The position numbers and the translations under genes are program-made. A stretch of 64,000 bases of DNA from positions 62,001 to 126,000 of the forward strand of contig OZ025679.1 of NCBI GenBank assembly GCA_964019335.1. The letters are read 5' to 3'. Source of the DNA: Diplonema japonicum. Lineage: Eukaryota > Euglenozoa > Diplonemea > Diplonemida > Diplonemidae. Shown here piece after piece: positions 47,801-58,697 of the stretch; within the stretch, counting starts at the first letter, position 1, and every line of letters begins with the position of its first letter. The notes under the pieces were generated by a model. The model was given only the letters and a program-made list of their open reading frames with translations. It ran no database searches and was not told where the DNA came from.

Positions 47801-50800
47801 ATGGGGGAAGCTGCACAAGATGTGAGGTGGAGCACAGCGGTGGCAGTCTTTTTGACGCTGTGCGTTGGGTGCTCGGGGGACTGCAGCAAGTGGGAGGACC
47901 CTAAGAACAGCGGGCCGTACCCACTCTGGCACTACTGCAAGCGGCGAGCGGGATCCGGGGAGACGCTGTACCCTTACATGGAGGCTTCGCTGCGACCCGC
48001 GGAGGTGGCGCCGTACGACTGCAGGGCGGAGGGGAGGGTGCTTCGGCACGACGCGGCGGGGATCATCTGTGCGGACTACACGCTCGGGGACGAGTACGGG
48101 GGCCCTTGCACGACGGCGCAGTGCTGCGCGGAGGGGCTGTGCTCGAGCTATGTTTGCAAGGGAGGGGGTCAGCTGAAGGCGAAGGCGGGGGAGATCTCGT
48201 GCGCGTACTTTCCCTGCAACGACCACTTGTGCTGCGAGGGGCCATCCGGGTCGCCGAAGGAGGAGGCGAGGGGGCTCGTGTTCGTGGATCGGGACCCCGG
48301 GCGGTTCTCCTTCGGGGGCAAGGGGACCCTCCTGCGGGCAGCGGACGAGGCGGACATCACGCACTACCGGATCTACTGGGGGTTCGCGAAGACTGTTCGG
48401 AAGGTTCCGTCTTGCGGGTTGAAGAACCCAATTTCGTGGGAGCAGCACAAGTGGACGGACGAGAAGCGGCTGTTCCTGGAGCTCCCGGTGACTGGGTGCG
48501 ACATCGACTTCGAGGTGCCGATGGGGACGGTGCCGTGGGAGCGGTGCCCTATCGCAACGGATCGGAAGGACAAGACGACGTCGGCGAACGACCCGTGCAA
48601 CCCGCACTACCTGGTGGCGGTGTCGGTGAATGGGAAGGGGGAGCGATCCTTCGACGGGCAGGCGCAGCAGATCGGGCCACGGCACCCGATCTCCGACTAC
48701 GAGGGGGAGTTCGGGCTTCCGTGTGCGGAGGGAGGGGTGACCTACGGGCACGACCTCCCGGGACCGGACGACGTGATCTTGGGGAGCTGGAACGGGGTGG
48801 AGTCGGCGGCGCGGTGTGCGGAGCTGTGTCGAGGCTACTCGTCGAAGTCGAAGGGTCCTTGTCGGTACTGGGTGTGGGGGTACCCGACAGGGGGCCACAC
48901 GGCGAAGTCGTGCTGGATGGAGACGCAGCTCCTTCAGAAGGCGCACTACGGGGTGCGGGTGGCGGGACCGGCGGTGTGCCCGACGCGGGACGGGGAACGA
49001 CCGACGGGGAGGGAGCGACCGCGGTGCGACCGCTGGGTCCGGATCCCGAACACCGCCGCTTGGAAGAACCCGGACACGACAGCGGGGCGGAACGCCTTCT
49101 TCGACAAGGGCGGGGCCTTCATGCAGAAGCCGAACCTCCCGGACGTCCCACTCGGACCCTACGACAACGCGGAGGAGTGCCAGGCCATGTGCGACATGGA
49201 CCCGCTGTGCGTCGGCTTCACCTGGATGAAGCGCGACCCGACCGACACCTACTTCCACAAGTGTTTCTTGATCCGGGTGGACGACGGGACGCGAGCCTCC
49301 ACCGACTTCTACGACCTGTGGCTCTGCTCCAGGGAGGGGATGGCCCCGCTCCTCTCCGGATACGAGCTCCTCTCCCACCCCTTCGGCTACAAGACCTGCG
49401 GGGAGGGACCCCCCTCATCGTCCGAGGCAGCCTCCGACCACGACTGCTGCGCTCAAAAGTGCAACGACAACAAACCCTCCTGCGCCGCCTTCACCTTTCG
49501 ACACACCGACAAGATCTGCGAGCTCCACTCCGCCTGCAGCGACGCCTCCCTCCGCTCCCACGACAAGGTCGAGGGCTGTGCCTACGAGTCTTGCTTCCAA
49601 GGCTACGGGCTCGCGACCTACAGGCGGCTCGTCCCCACCATGCAGATCGTCGACAGGTGGCCTGTGGTCGGGGGGCAAGGGGGGGTCCCCGCCTTTGTCC
49701 AGACCACCCACATCCCTGAAGGGACCGACGTTCACTGTGTCATCAACAAAAGGGGAAGGAACATCCCCTCTTCTGCGGCAAATATGCTCGCCGTCCGACA
49801 CTTCACAGGGAAGGTCTCCGCCTCCGACGGGGTCGCCAGCATGGTCCTCACACACGTCACAGAGACCTGGTCCGTGAAGGCTGCGGAGAGCTACGTCATG
49901 CGCTGCGCCGCCGATGACATGGCTGGTTTCGGTCTCCCCGCCTACGTCGAGCACAACTTTGAGTCAGAGGTGCCATTCGGCTTCGTGGAGATCAGGGCCC
50001 GGAACGGGAACACTGGGTACTGCAGGGGTCCGAACAACTGTTTGAATGGATACATTGCCGACACAAAGAAGAAGCCTTACTCCCTCGAGGCCTGCAGGAA
50101 GATTAGTTACGGTGATTCCAAGTCTATTGCTTTCCTTTACAGAGCTCATGACGGGCACTGTGGGATCGTCACACCGAAGAAGGGGTGTACGTACATGACT
50201 CATGTTCAAGCTGACGATAAAGTGAGGTGCTACAACAAGAAGTGGGACACGGTGCACTCGATTGGGAAAGGGGAATGCACTGCAGAATGTCCTGGGACCT
50301 GCAGCTGGAAGAGGCGGCTGGGAGCTTACGAACGCAACCTGTTCCTCCCCGCACCAGCAGCAACTTGTTCACTGACAACTGCTGAACCGACTTCTGCACC
50401 TCAGACACCAGCACCTCGCACCCCTGCTCCAAAAACACCGGCTCCTGACACGCCGGCCCCGAAAACTTCTGCACCTGCGACACCTGCTCCCAAAACTTCG
50501 GCACCAAATACAGAAGCACCTGAGACCCCTGCTCCAAAAACACCAGCACCTGACACTGCAGCACCTGATACTGGAGCACCTGACACAAGAGCACCTGAAA
50601 CCACTGCCCCTAAGTCCCCAGCACCTGACACAAGAGCACCTGAAACCCCTGCTCCAAGAACACCGGCACCTGATACTCTAGCACCTGCCACGTCGGCACC
50701 TGACACAAGGGCACCTGAAACCACTGCTCCAAAAACACCGGCTCCTGACACGCCGGCACCGAAAACTTCTGCACCTGCGACACCTGCTCCCAAAACCTCG

Positions 50801-53800
50801 GCACCAAATACAGAAGCACCTGAGACCCCTGCTCCAAAAACACCAGCACCTGACACTGCAGTACCTGATACTGGAGCACCTGACACAAGAGCACCTGAAA
50901 CCACTGCCCCTAAGTCCCCAGCACCTGACACACGAGCACCTGAAACCCCTGCTCCAAAAACACCAGCGCCTGACACGCCGGCACCGAAAACTTCTGCACC
51001 TGCGACACCTGCACCCAAAACTTCGGCACCAAATACAGAAGCACCTGAGACCCCTGCTCCAAAAACACCAGCACCTGACACTGCAGCACCTGATACTGGA
51101 GCACCTGAAACCCCTGCTCCAAGAACACCGGCACCTGATACTTCAGCACCTGCCACGTCGGCACCTGACACAAGAGCACCTGAAACCACTGCTCCAAAAA
51201 CACCGGCTCCTGACACGCCGGCCCCGAAAACTTCTGCACCTGCGACACCTGCTCCCAAAACCTCGGCACCAAATACAGAAGCACCTGAGACCCCTGCTCC
51301 AAAAACACCAGCACCTGACACTGCAGTACCTGATACTGGAGCACCTGACACAAGAGCACCTGAAACCACTGCCCCTAAGTCCCCAGCACCTGACACACGA
51401 GCACCTGAAACCCCTGCTCCAAAAACACCAGCGCCTGACACGCCGGCACCGAAAACTTCTGCACCTGCGACACCTGCACCCAAAACTTCGGCACCAAATA
51501 CAGAAGCACCTGAAACCCCTGCTCCAAAAACACCGGCTCCTGACACGCCGGCACCGAAAACTTCTGCACCTGCGACACCTGCACCCAAAACTTCGGCACC
51601 AAATACAGAAGCACCTGAGACCCCTGCTCCAAAAACACCAGCACCTGACACTGCAGCACCTGACACAAGAGCACCTGAAACTCTTGCTCCTAGAACCCCA
51701 GCACCTGATACCACAGCACCTGACACGTTGGCACCTGGCACACGAGCACCTGAAACCCCTGCTCCAATAACACCAGCACCTGACACACGAGCACCTGGAA
51801 CCCCTGCTCCTAAAACCCCAGCGCCTGACACTGCAGCACCTGACACAAGAGCACCTGAAACCCCTGCTCCAAAAACCCCAGCACCTGATATCACAGCACC
51901 AGACACACGAGCACCCGATACTACGGCACCTGACACAAGAGCACCTGAAACCCCTGCTCCAAAAACACCGGCTCCTAACACTGCAGCACCTGATACTGCA
52001 GCACCTGACACAAGAGCACCTGAAACCCCTGCTCCAAAAACCCCAGCACCTGACTCTGCAGCACCTGATACCACAGCACCTGACACACAAGCACCTGAAA
52101 CTCCTGCTCCAAAAACCCCAGCACCTGACACTGCAGCACCTGATACCACAGCACCAGACACACAAGCACCCGATACTACGGCACCTGACACAAGAGAACC
52201 TGAAACCCCTGCTCCAAAAACACCGGCGCCTTACACTCCAGCACCTGATACTGCTGCACCTGGCACAAGAGCACCTGAAACCCCTGCTCCAAAAACCCCA
52301 GCACCTGATACTGCAGCACCTGACACACGAGCATCTGATACTACGGCACCTGACACAAGAGCACCTGAAACTCCTGCTCCAAAAACACCGGCGCCTTACA
52401 CTCCAGCACCTGATACTGCGGCACCTGACACAAGAGCACCTGAAACCCCTGCTCCAAAAACCCCAGCACCTGATTCTACGGCACCAGATACTCCAGCACC
52501 TGACACTGCAGCACCTGATACACGAGCACCTGAAACCCTTGCTCCAAAAACACCATTACCTAGCACACCGGCACCTGACACACGAGCACCTGAGACCCCT
52601 GCTCCAAAAACCCCAGCACCTGATACCACGACACCTGACACACGAGCACCTGAAACCCTTGCTCCAAAAACACCAGCACCTGACACTCCAGCACCTGATA
52701 CTCAAGCGCCTGACACACCAACACCCAACACACCGGACACTGCAGCGCCTGACACACAAGCACCTGAAACCACAGCACCTGACACGACAGCACCTGAAAC
52801 CCTTGCTCCAAGAACTCCTGCTCCCCGAACACCGGCGCCCAGCACAACGGCACCTGATACTCCAACACCTGACACGTCGGCACCTGAAACTCCAGCTCCA
52901 AAAACACCGGCACCTAGCACATCGGCACCCGACACTCCATCGCCTGACACACCAGCACCTGAAACTCTTGCTCCAAAAACGCCAGTGCCTGACACTCCAG
53001 CACCTGACACACAAGCACCTGAAACCTTTGCTCCAAAAACACGAGCGCCTGACACTCCATCGCCTGATACAACAGCACCTGACACATTAGCACCTGAAAC
53101 CCCTGCTCCAAAAACACCATCGCCCAGCACACGGGCACCTAACACTGCAGCACCTGACACTCAAGTACCTGAAACCACTCCGGCACCGAAAACCTCTGCT
53201 CCCGAGACATCTGCTCCCAGAACCCTGGCACCTAAAACCCAAGCCCCTGAAACCACCGCACCAAAAACAGAAGCACCGGAAACTCCAGCACCCCATCCCA
53301 GCACCTCTGCTCCAAAAACACCGACTCCTCGAACTCCAGCACCTGACACGCTGGCACCAGGGACACCTGCTCCCAAAACACAAGCTCCTCGGACGCAGGC
53401 ACCTTTGACGCTCTCACCAACATCAGTTCCAAGTACTCCTGAACCAGCTACTAGTTCGCCAGACACGAAACCACCTGAAACTAGGGCACCTGATACAAAG
53501 TCTCCTGACACGCGGACTCCGGATACGCTGGCACCAAAAACGTCAGCTCCAGACACACAAGCTCCGAGGAGCCCCGCACCAAAGACTCCTTCACCGAGTA
53601 CACGTGCTCCGAAAACATCAGCTCCAGATACTCCTGCACCCCATACAATGGCTCCAGACACTGAAGCGCCGGAAACTTTGGTTCCTGACACCGAGGCACC
53701 TGTAACGGCAACCCCGAACACACCTGCCACTGATCCACCTGATACGGCAGTTCCTCCAGCACATACAAGTCCCCCTGAAACATCAGTGCCCGATACTAAA

Positions 53801-55990
53801 CCCCCTGAGACGAGGGAGCCCACTGCAGAGCCAACCGGAAGCCCCTTGACGGCACAGCCAGCAACGGAACCGACCACAGAGCAGACGACTGCTCCCCGAA
53901 CGGAGGTGCCAGACACCCTTGCACCTGATACAAAAGCTCCTGACACCCTTGCACCCGATACAAAAGCTCCAGACACCCTTGCACCTGATACAAAAGCTCC
54001 TGACACAGCTGAGCCGACGAGGACCCCTTCACAGGCACCCACGACGGCAGTTCCGACAGCGCTCCCAACCGGGGTGCCGGGGGGGGCGAGGGAGAGGATC
54101 AGTGTGCAGGTTATCCTGGATGTGGTGTTCTCTGTTCTGGACGCAGCACGGCGGGGGGAGCTGGAAGAGTTCCTGTTGGGACACCTGCTGCGGTGGGTGG
54201 CGACACTGCAGAAGGTGAGGATCCTGTACGCCTGCGAGGCAGACCAGGCTGGAGAGCGTGTCGTGGCAACTTGTGTGGACTGGGATGGGGTGTGGAGCGG
54301 GAACGAAACAACCAGCGGAAGGACCGCGGCGATCACAGAAGGGGGCCTGACCTACGTGCACGTTCTTGGGGAAGTGGACGCTGTGGACCTCGAGGAGAGG
54401 AGGGAGGAGATGAAGGCGGCGACAGTGCCAGGAACAGATGTCGGAGATGGCTACATCATTGTGGAACCACGACAGCCTGTGGAGGTGACGCTGTGCGCGG
54501 AGGTGGTGTGCGACATCGAAGGACCGTGCAGGGGGAAGGGGGTGTGCGATGAGGGGACTGGGACGTGCTCCAGAGTTGCCCTGTCGGACGGGACCCTCTG
54601 CGACGACGGGAGCAGCTCCACAATGGAAGACAGGTGCAGCGGAGGGGTGTGCGTCAAGGCGAACGTACCTGGCTCCCGTTCGGACAACACAGTGCCTATA
54701 GTTATTGCGGTGTGCTGCTCGGTGTGCTGCTGCTGCTGCATCATTGCAGGGCTGCTGCTTTTCAGGAGACACGAAAAGAAAAAGAAGGAGATAGTTGAGG
54801 ACTTGAACCAATCAGATCCAGAGTACACTGTAGACGCTGCGAGAGATAGTGCCGCGAAATGTGAAGGCAGCGAAGGTCCTAAAACACTGCCCTTTGCAGC
54901 CTTGGTGAAGGAAAGACGCAGATCATCTGTGTTAAGCATGGCGCCACTTGCTGACTTGATGAAACGGGGCAGAAGTGCCACACCGCTATCCGACACGGTT
55001 AAGGAGGGTGACACGTTCGCAGACACGGTGAATGGGAGCACACCAGTATCCGGAGGTGGCGGTGCACCATTTGCAGACACCATGAAATGGGGAAATCGTG
55101 GAACGTCGCTTTCCCCACTGTCCCAACTTTCGGACACAGTGAAGTGGGGTGGTGGTGGTGCGCCCTTTGCAGACACCATGAGGTCTGTGCATGGGATGCC
55201 CTTTGCGGACACCGTGAGGTCCGTGCATGGGATGCCCTTTGCAGACACAGTGACACAGCTAAACTTTGACGAGACGGTGACGCAGTCTCCGTGGGCAGAG
55301 GAAGCTACCTTTCAAGAAACGGCAGATTACTCCACCACCCTGCCTTTGGAAGGCTCCCTCACGTTGCCTGATGACGGCGAGATGATGGAAGCGAGCACAG
55401 CAAACGTTGCAGACTTACGCAGATGGACGTCCACGGATGCGATCGGCCCCGAGCATGCTGTACTGGAGTTCAGCGACACCGAATATGCGATGCAGGAGGC
55501 AAGCGTGACAGAGCCTGGTGCCATGTGGACCAGCGGGTCTGTGACCGACCTGTCGGGAACAATCGGGAACGAAGGTGCCATGATGGAAGCAAGCGGGACT
55601 GAAGGCGATAAGTTACCACCCACAATGTTCCTTCCTGAGGGGACCATGATGGAGGCAAGCGGGACAGAGGGCGATGTGTTGCCGTCTACAACGTTCGGCG
55701 GTACCGAGGGAGCCATGATGGAAGCAAGCGAGACAGAGGGCGATATGTTACCGCCCACAACATTCCTTCCCGAAGGTGCCATGATGGAGGCAAGCGGGAC
55801 AGAGGGCGATATGTTGCCGTCTACAACGTTCCGTGCATTCTTGGAAGCCGGTGGTACCGAGGGAGCCATGATGGAGGCTAGCGCTAGCGGGACTGAAGGC
55901 GACGGTACTCGTGATCTGGCTTTGGACACAAATAGAACTGGGAAGGCGTTGCCAGAAGCTAGCAGCGAAGGCTCTGCGATGACAGGTTAG
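47801..55990 (+). CDS. type-I surface protein, AP/T-stalk family member 2 (giant)
   Basis: This encodes 2729 residues. The signal peptide is MGEAAQDVRWSTAVAVFLTL followed by CVGCSG. The head is nearly identical to member 1 (residues 20-650 without visible difference, then a few percent divergence). The stalk spans about residues 865-2072, with roughly 240 APxTP-type pentapeptides, and is followed by the conserved membrane-proximal module. Only one DGTLCDDG repeat is present (member 1 has three). The TM helix is at about 2294-2320. The tail of about 409 residues has (A/M)PFADT(M/V) motifs, two intact HGMPFADTV copies, and then about five (M)MEAS(G)TEGD repeats. The start is fixed by homology with member 3 and the shared upstream block. 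Probably a mucin-like surface protein projecting far from the membrane. Confidence 0.9.
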   Translation: MGEAAQDVRWSTAVAVFLTLCVGCSGDCSKWEDPKNSGPYPLWHYCKRRAGSGETLYPYMEASLRPAEVAPYDCRAEGRVLRHDAAGIICADYTLGDEYGGPCTTAQCCAEGLCSSYVCKGGGQLKAKAGEISCAYFPCNDHLCCEGPSGSPKEEARGLVFVDRDPGRFSFGGKGTLLRAADEADITHYRIYWGFAKTVRKVPSCGLKNPISWEQHKWTDEKRLFLELPVTGCDIDFEVPMGTVPWERCPIATDRKDKTTSANDPCNPHYLVAVSVNGKGERSFDGQAQQIGPRHPISDYEGEFGLPCAEGGVTYGHDLPGPDDVILGSWNGVESAARCAELCRGYSSKSKGPCRYWVWGYPTGGHTAKSCWMETQLLQKAHYGVRVAGPAVCPTRDGERPTGRERPRCDRWVRIPNTAAWKNPDTTAGRNAFFDKGGAFMQKPNLPDVPLGPYDNAEECQAMCDMDPLCVGFTWMKRDPTDTYFHKCFLIRVDDGTRASTDFYDLWLCSREGMAPLLSGYELLSHPFGYKTCGEGPPSSSEAASDHDCCAQKCNDNKPSCAAFTFRHTDKICELHSACSDASLRSHDKVEGCAYESCFQGYGLATYRRLVPTMQIVDRWPVVGGQGGVPAFVQTTHIPEGTDVHCVINKRGRNIPSSAANMLAVRHFTGKVSASDGVASMVLTHVTETWSVKAAESYVMRCAADDMAGFGLPAYVEHNFESEVPFGFVEIRARNGNTGYCRGPNNCLNGYIADTKKKPYSLEACRKISYGDSKSIAFLYRAHDGHCGIVTPKKGCTYMTHVQADDKVRCYNKKWDTVHSIGKGECTAECPGTCSWKRRLGAYERNLFLPAPAATCSLTTAEPTSAPQTPAPRTPAPKTPAPDTPAPKTSAPATPAPKTSAPNTEAPETPAPKTPAPDTAAPDTGAPDTRAPETTAPKSPAPDTRAPETPAPRTPAPDTLAPATSAPDTRAPETTAPKTPAPDTPAPKTSAPATPAPKTSAPNTEAPETPAPKTPAPDTAVPDTGAPDTRAPETTAPKSPAPDTRAPETPAPKTPAPDTPAPKTSAPATPAPKTSAPNTEAPETPAPKTPAPDTAAPDTGAPETPAPRTPAPDTSAPATSAPDTRAPETTAPKTPAPDTPAPKTSAPATPAPKTSAPNTEAPETPAPKTPAPDTAVPDTGAPDTRAPETTAPKSPAPDTRAPETPAPKTPAPDTPAPKTSAPATPAPKTSAPNTEAPETPAPKTPAPDTPAPKTSAPATPAPKTSAPNTEAPETPAPKTPAPDTAAPDTRAPETLAPRTPAPDTTAPDTLAPGTRAPETPAPITPAPDTRAPGTPAPKTPAPDTAAPDTRAPETPAPKTPAPDITAPDTRAPDTTAPDTRAPETPAPKTPAPNTAAPDTAAPDTRAPETPAPKTPAPDSAAPDTTAPDTQAPETPAPKTPAPDTAAPDTTAPDTQAPDTTAPDTREPETPAPKTPAPYTPAPDTAAPGTRAPETPAPKTPAPDTAAPDTRASDTTAPDTRAPETPAPKTPAPYTPAPDTAAPDTRAPETPAPKTPAPDSTAPDTPAPDTAAPDTRAPETLAPKTPLPSTPAPDTRAPETPAPKTPAPDTTTPDTRAPETLAPKTPAPDTPAPDTQAPDTPTPNTPDTAAPDTQAPETTAPDTTAPETLAPRTPAPRTPAPSTTAPDTPTPDTSAPETPAPKTPAPSTSAPDTPSPDTPAPETLAPKTPVPDTPAPDTQAPETFAPKTRAPDTPSPDTTAPDTLAPETPAPKTPSPSTRAPNTAAPDTQVPETTPAPKTSAPETSAPRTLAPKTQAPETTAPKTEAPETPAPHPSTSAPKTPTPRTPAPDTLAPGTPAPKTQAPRTQAPLTLSPTSVPSTPEPATSSPDTKPPETRAPDTKSPDTRTPDTLAPKTSAPDTQAPRSPAPKTPSPSTRAPKTSAPDTPAPHTMAPDTEAPETLVPDTEAPVTATPNTPATDPPDTAVPPAHTSPPETSVPDTKPPETREPTAEPTGSPLTAQPATEPTTEQTTAPRTEVPDTLAPDTKAPDTLAPDTKAPDTLAPDTKAPDTAEPTRTPSQAPTTAVPTALPTGVPGGARERISVQVILDVVFSVLDAARRGELEEFLLGHLLRWVATLQKVRILYACEADQAGERVVATCVDWDGVWSGNETTSGRTAAITEGGLTYVHVLGEVDAVDLEERREEMKAATVPGTDVGDGYIIVEPRQPVEVTLCAEVVCDIEGPCRGKGVCDEGTGTCSRVALSDGTLCDDGSSSTMEDRCSGGVCVKANVPGSRSDNTVPIVIAVCCSVCCCCCIIAGLLLFRRHEKKKKEIVEDLNQSDPEYTVDAARDSAAKCEGSEGPKTLPFAALVKERRRSSVLSMAPLADLMKRGRSATPLSDTVKEGDTFADTVNGSTPVSGGGGAPFADTMKWGNRGTSLSPLSQLSDTVKWGGGGAPFADTMRSVHGMPFADTVRSVHGMPFADTVTQLNFDETVTQSPWAEEATFQETADYSTTLPLEGSLTLPDDGEMMEASTANVADLRRWTSTDAIGPEHAVLEFSDTEYAMQEASVTEPGAMWTSGSVTDLSGTIGNEGAMMEASGTEGDKLPPTMFLPEGTMMEASGTEGDVLPSTTFGGTEGAMMEASETEGDMLPPTTFLPEGAMMEASGTEGDMLPSTTFRAFLEAGGTEGAMMEASASGTEGDGTRDLALDTNRTGKALPEASSEGSAMTG
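50395..54010 (+). repeat. AP/T pentapeptide-coding repeat, member 2 (3.6-kb stalk)
   Basis: 15-bp units (GCACCTGACACN type) are arranged in higher-order blocks, for example APDTPAPKTSAPATPAPKTS followed by APNTEAPETPAPKTPAP, which recurs five times in the first 1.3 kb. Later units are more varied. Long antisense open frames (SGA/VFGAGV pattern) across it are by-products of the repeat. Confidence 0.92.
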
Positions 55991-56067
55991 TTGGGTATCT
56001 TGACAAAACTGATTTAACTTTTGCGGGGTGAAGACCTCAGAAAATTGCTATTTGCGCATATCGTCTC

Positions 56068-56098
<31 letters not shown>

Positions 56099-56461
56099 AA
56101 AGGTTCCTCGAACTCCTGGGTAGCCCCCTTTTTTAGAATTCTACGGTCTTTAGAAATACGAGGTGGTTTCCTTTTTTTTTTTTTTTTCCAACTGCAAAAC
56201 CCCTTAGTCTTTTGTCCTGGAAAAAAAAAAGGGTGGTCCATAATATTATTGTCCCCTCCCCCCCCATTTTTTTTAAAATCCAGTGAAGGTTTAAAAGGGA
56301 GGTGCAAACAAACTATGCCTCGGTTGGCCACCTGGGGTGAAAAGGTTTTTTTCTTCTTTTTTTTTCTTTTTGCCTGAAGTGGTGGTCGGTCAGTGGTTTT
56401 TAATTGCTTGGTTTCAAACCCCGTTGGTGGTCGGGTTAATCTTGGATACCTATGTTTATTA
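55991..56461. other. short spacer after member 2
   Basis: Homopolymer-rich (A-run near 56068-56096). No gene is recognised. Confidence 0.5.
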
Positions 56462-57765
56462 TTTTTTTTTACCGGATTTGTATTTATATTGTTCAGTTTT
56501 AATAATGGTCTGGGTATTTAGTGTACTGTATAAATTATGTACCTTTTTCGGATTTTGGACCCAACTTGGGACTTTTTACAGAACAATACAAAAAACTATT
56601 TTTATTATTTTTTGGCCTGACCCCCCCCCCCCCCCCCCCCCCCCCCCAGGACAGGCCACTAAAATCAAAGCCACGTTTGTGGTGTACAAGATCTACTTTT
56701 TGGTTTCCATTTTCAAAACAAGGTACGCGGACGCCCTGAAGGCCCAGATAAAGAAAGAGCGGAAAAGACACAGAAGAGAAGCCCTTCTTACTGCTGTTGG
56801 TCCGGCTTCTGTTCCCGTTAGTCCTGTTGCCGCGCAACCCCGTGGCCTCCCCTGCTGCCCCAACACCTTCACAGATTGCAAAATCAGCAATGCTAGAGGT
56901 TGACAAAAGGACAAAGATTATGCGTCCTTTTATTCTTGCCTGGGGTGTCGAGGCTTACCGCAAGCTAACAATCCGGGCAGGGTTCGCTTACCTTTTTAAC
57001 GATTTCCCACCCGGGTCTGCATCCGTGACCCCGCCCACTGAGGAAGTTCCTGCGCCCTCGCCTGGCCCTCCGCCCCCGCTTTCCGAGGTCGGGCTGGTTC
57101 GAGAAGCTGGGTGCAGATGCAGGAGTTGACCCGATGGAGATTGATCCATTGGAGCCATTGGGACTGTCAGTCGACCCGGAACCAGCACCCGAAGACCCGG
57201 ACATTGAGATCACTGAGATGTTCAGCAGGCTGGGCACCTCGACATAGAGGCCATTTCTGATGCGCCTTCTTCTGACGAAGAAGCAGAAGAAGAAGAAATG
57301 CCTGACCAAGAAGCTTCAGCCCCAAGCCAAGCAGCGGCACCAAGTGACCCCAAGCCAGCGAACGAACAACGTGACGAGGGTGCCCTGCCCCAACTGCAGC
57401 GCAACCCTCAAGCAGGTTAGAAAAGAGGCCAGTGTGGTAGTGCACGGAATGCTCTGGTGGGCATGACATGAGCACCCGCGGGAGGGTCTGCCCGTCCTGC
57501 GACTATGTGGTGTGCTTTACGTGTAGGACTGGGCAATAGTGAACTAGAATTGCGGTAATACCACCCCCTCCCCGGCTGGGGGGTATTTTGTTTTTGTCTT
57601 GGGATTTTTTATTTTTAGGGATATTTTCTGGGATTTCTTTTATTTTTGTGATTTTTATGTTCTGTTTTAATGGTGTTCTGTAAATATTATGTACCTTTTT
57701 CGAATTTTTTGCCCAATTTGGGACTTTTCACATAACAATATAAGTACAAATCCGGTAAAAAAAAA
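56462..57765. mobile_element. 1.3-kb TIR transposon with decayed coding region
   Basis: The left end (56462-56493, T-run then ACCGGATTTGTATTTATATT) is the inverted repeat of the right end (57734-57765, AATATAAGTACAAATCCGGT then A-run) with one mismatch. Next to each TIR lies a ~80-bp direct repeat (TATGTACCTTTTTCG ... TTGGGACTTTT) at 56535-56590 and 57686-57740. The interior is GC-rich with broken protein-coding frames. It lies between surface-protein members 2 and 3. Confidence 0.72.
56722..57530 (+). pseudogene. decayed ORF with C-terminal zinc-ribbon, probable transposon gene
   Basis: Coding-like stretches change frame at least three times. They are: a basic helix (ADALKAQIKKERKRHRREA); AMLEVDKRTKIMRPFILAWG through VEAYRKLTIRAGFAYLFN; a Pro-rich linker; MEIDPLEPLGLSVDPEPAP with an acidic EEAEEEE stretch; and CPNC ... 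CPSCDYVVCFTCRTG, a Cys4-6 zinc motif. A stop follows at about 57536. No catalytic DDE residues can be placed, so a transposase identity is unproven. No start codon is evident. Confidence 0.55.
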
Positions 57766-58092
57766 TTATTTTATAACTCTCCTCCTTCAACCTCCTTCGA
57801 ATCGTCACAGCCGTGCTGAGGGCTGCGTTACACAGGCGGTGCCAACAAAGAAAAAAAATCAGATTTATTTTAGAAAGCCCTCTTTTTTTTTTACCCAATC
57901 GAGGTGAGTTGAAAAAGGGTTTTCTGGCACAAAAAAAAGAAAAAAAAGAAAAAAAGAACCCCTTCTTTTAATAGAGCGATAAGCGTGGGTGAACTGTTTA
58001 TACACTAATTTACTGTTTATAACCGTGCGCGCTGCATGCAAGAAGTCTTTTGTTGCAAGTTTGGGTTTAACAACAAAAAAAATAACTATTTA
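57766..58092. other. short spacer
   Basis: A/T-rich with A-runs. No gene or repeat is recognised. Confidence 0.45.
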
Positions 58093-58649
58093 TTGCCAAC
58101 AAATAATGAGTCATTATTTAACTCGAGTTCCCGAATTTTTTGCACGAGGGCCCGCAGGGCCCGAGTGCAAAAAAACGGGTAACGAGTGTTAAATAATGGC
58201 TCATTTGGCGGCAAGTAAGTCGTTTTATTTCACTCTTCGTCATTTGAGTCACTCACTCTTCACTGCTTTCACTGCTGTTTTTTTTCACGCAGGTCAGCTT
58301 TTTGGGGATTTTCCTAAGGTAATACAGGGTAGCTATTTCGCCGTGGCATTTAAAGGGGAAGTAAGGCACTTATTCCCACTTTTAAGGGCTGGAATGGCCT
58401 CAGATGGCCAAAAATAGTCAAAATACCCCCACCCCAAAAAAATTTTTCAAGGGGTTGGGTGCATTTTTTTCCACGACAAGACCCATTTTTTCACTCTGAA
58501 GGGCCATTATTTAACTGCAAAATCTCATTATTTAACTAGTTAAATAATGGCGATTTCGCGTTAAATAATGGCCGTTTCGCGTTAAATAATGGCCATTTCG
58601 CGTTAAATAATGAGGCCCCTAGTGAGTGAAGAAAATGACGAAGAGTGAA

Positions 58650-58654
<5 letters not shown>
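58093..58654. mobile_element. inverted copy of the 13637-14220 composite element
   Basis: 58093-58214 is the GGGCCC hairpin part and 58224-58654 the TIR element with ATTATTTAAC repeats. Both are reverse-complement to 14220-13637 and about 90 percent or more identical by eye. Copy 1 has one extra ~22-bp repeat unit. An A-run of about 45 follows the right end. Confidence 0.85.

Positions 58655-58697
<43 letters not shown>

Noticed and set aside
50401-52191. Long minus-strand open frame of about 596 codons (and similar ones at 43442-44467, 53161-54336, 62958-63920)
   Set aside because: They are the antisense of the 15-bp AP/T repeat. A repeat with period divisible by three keeps several frames open. 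The translation is a monotonous GAxVSGA pattern and the plus frame is anchored by signal peptide, head and TM.
56535-57740. LTR retrotransposon based on the ~80-bp direct repeats
   Set aside because: The outer ends are inverted repeats, the direct repeats are short and internal, and no RT, integrase or primer-binding site is seen.
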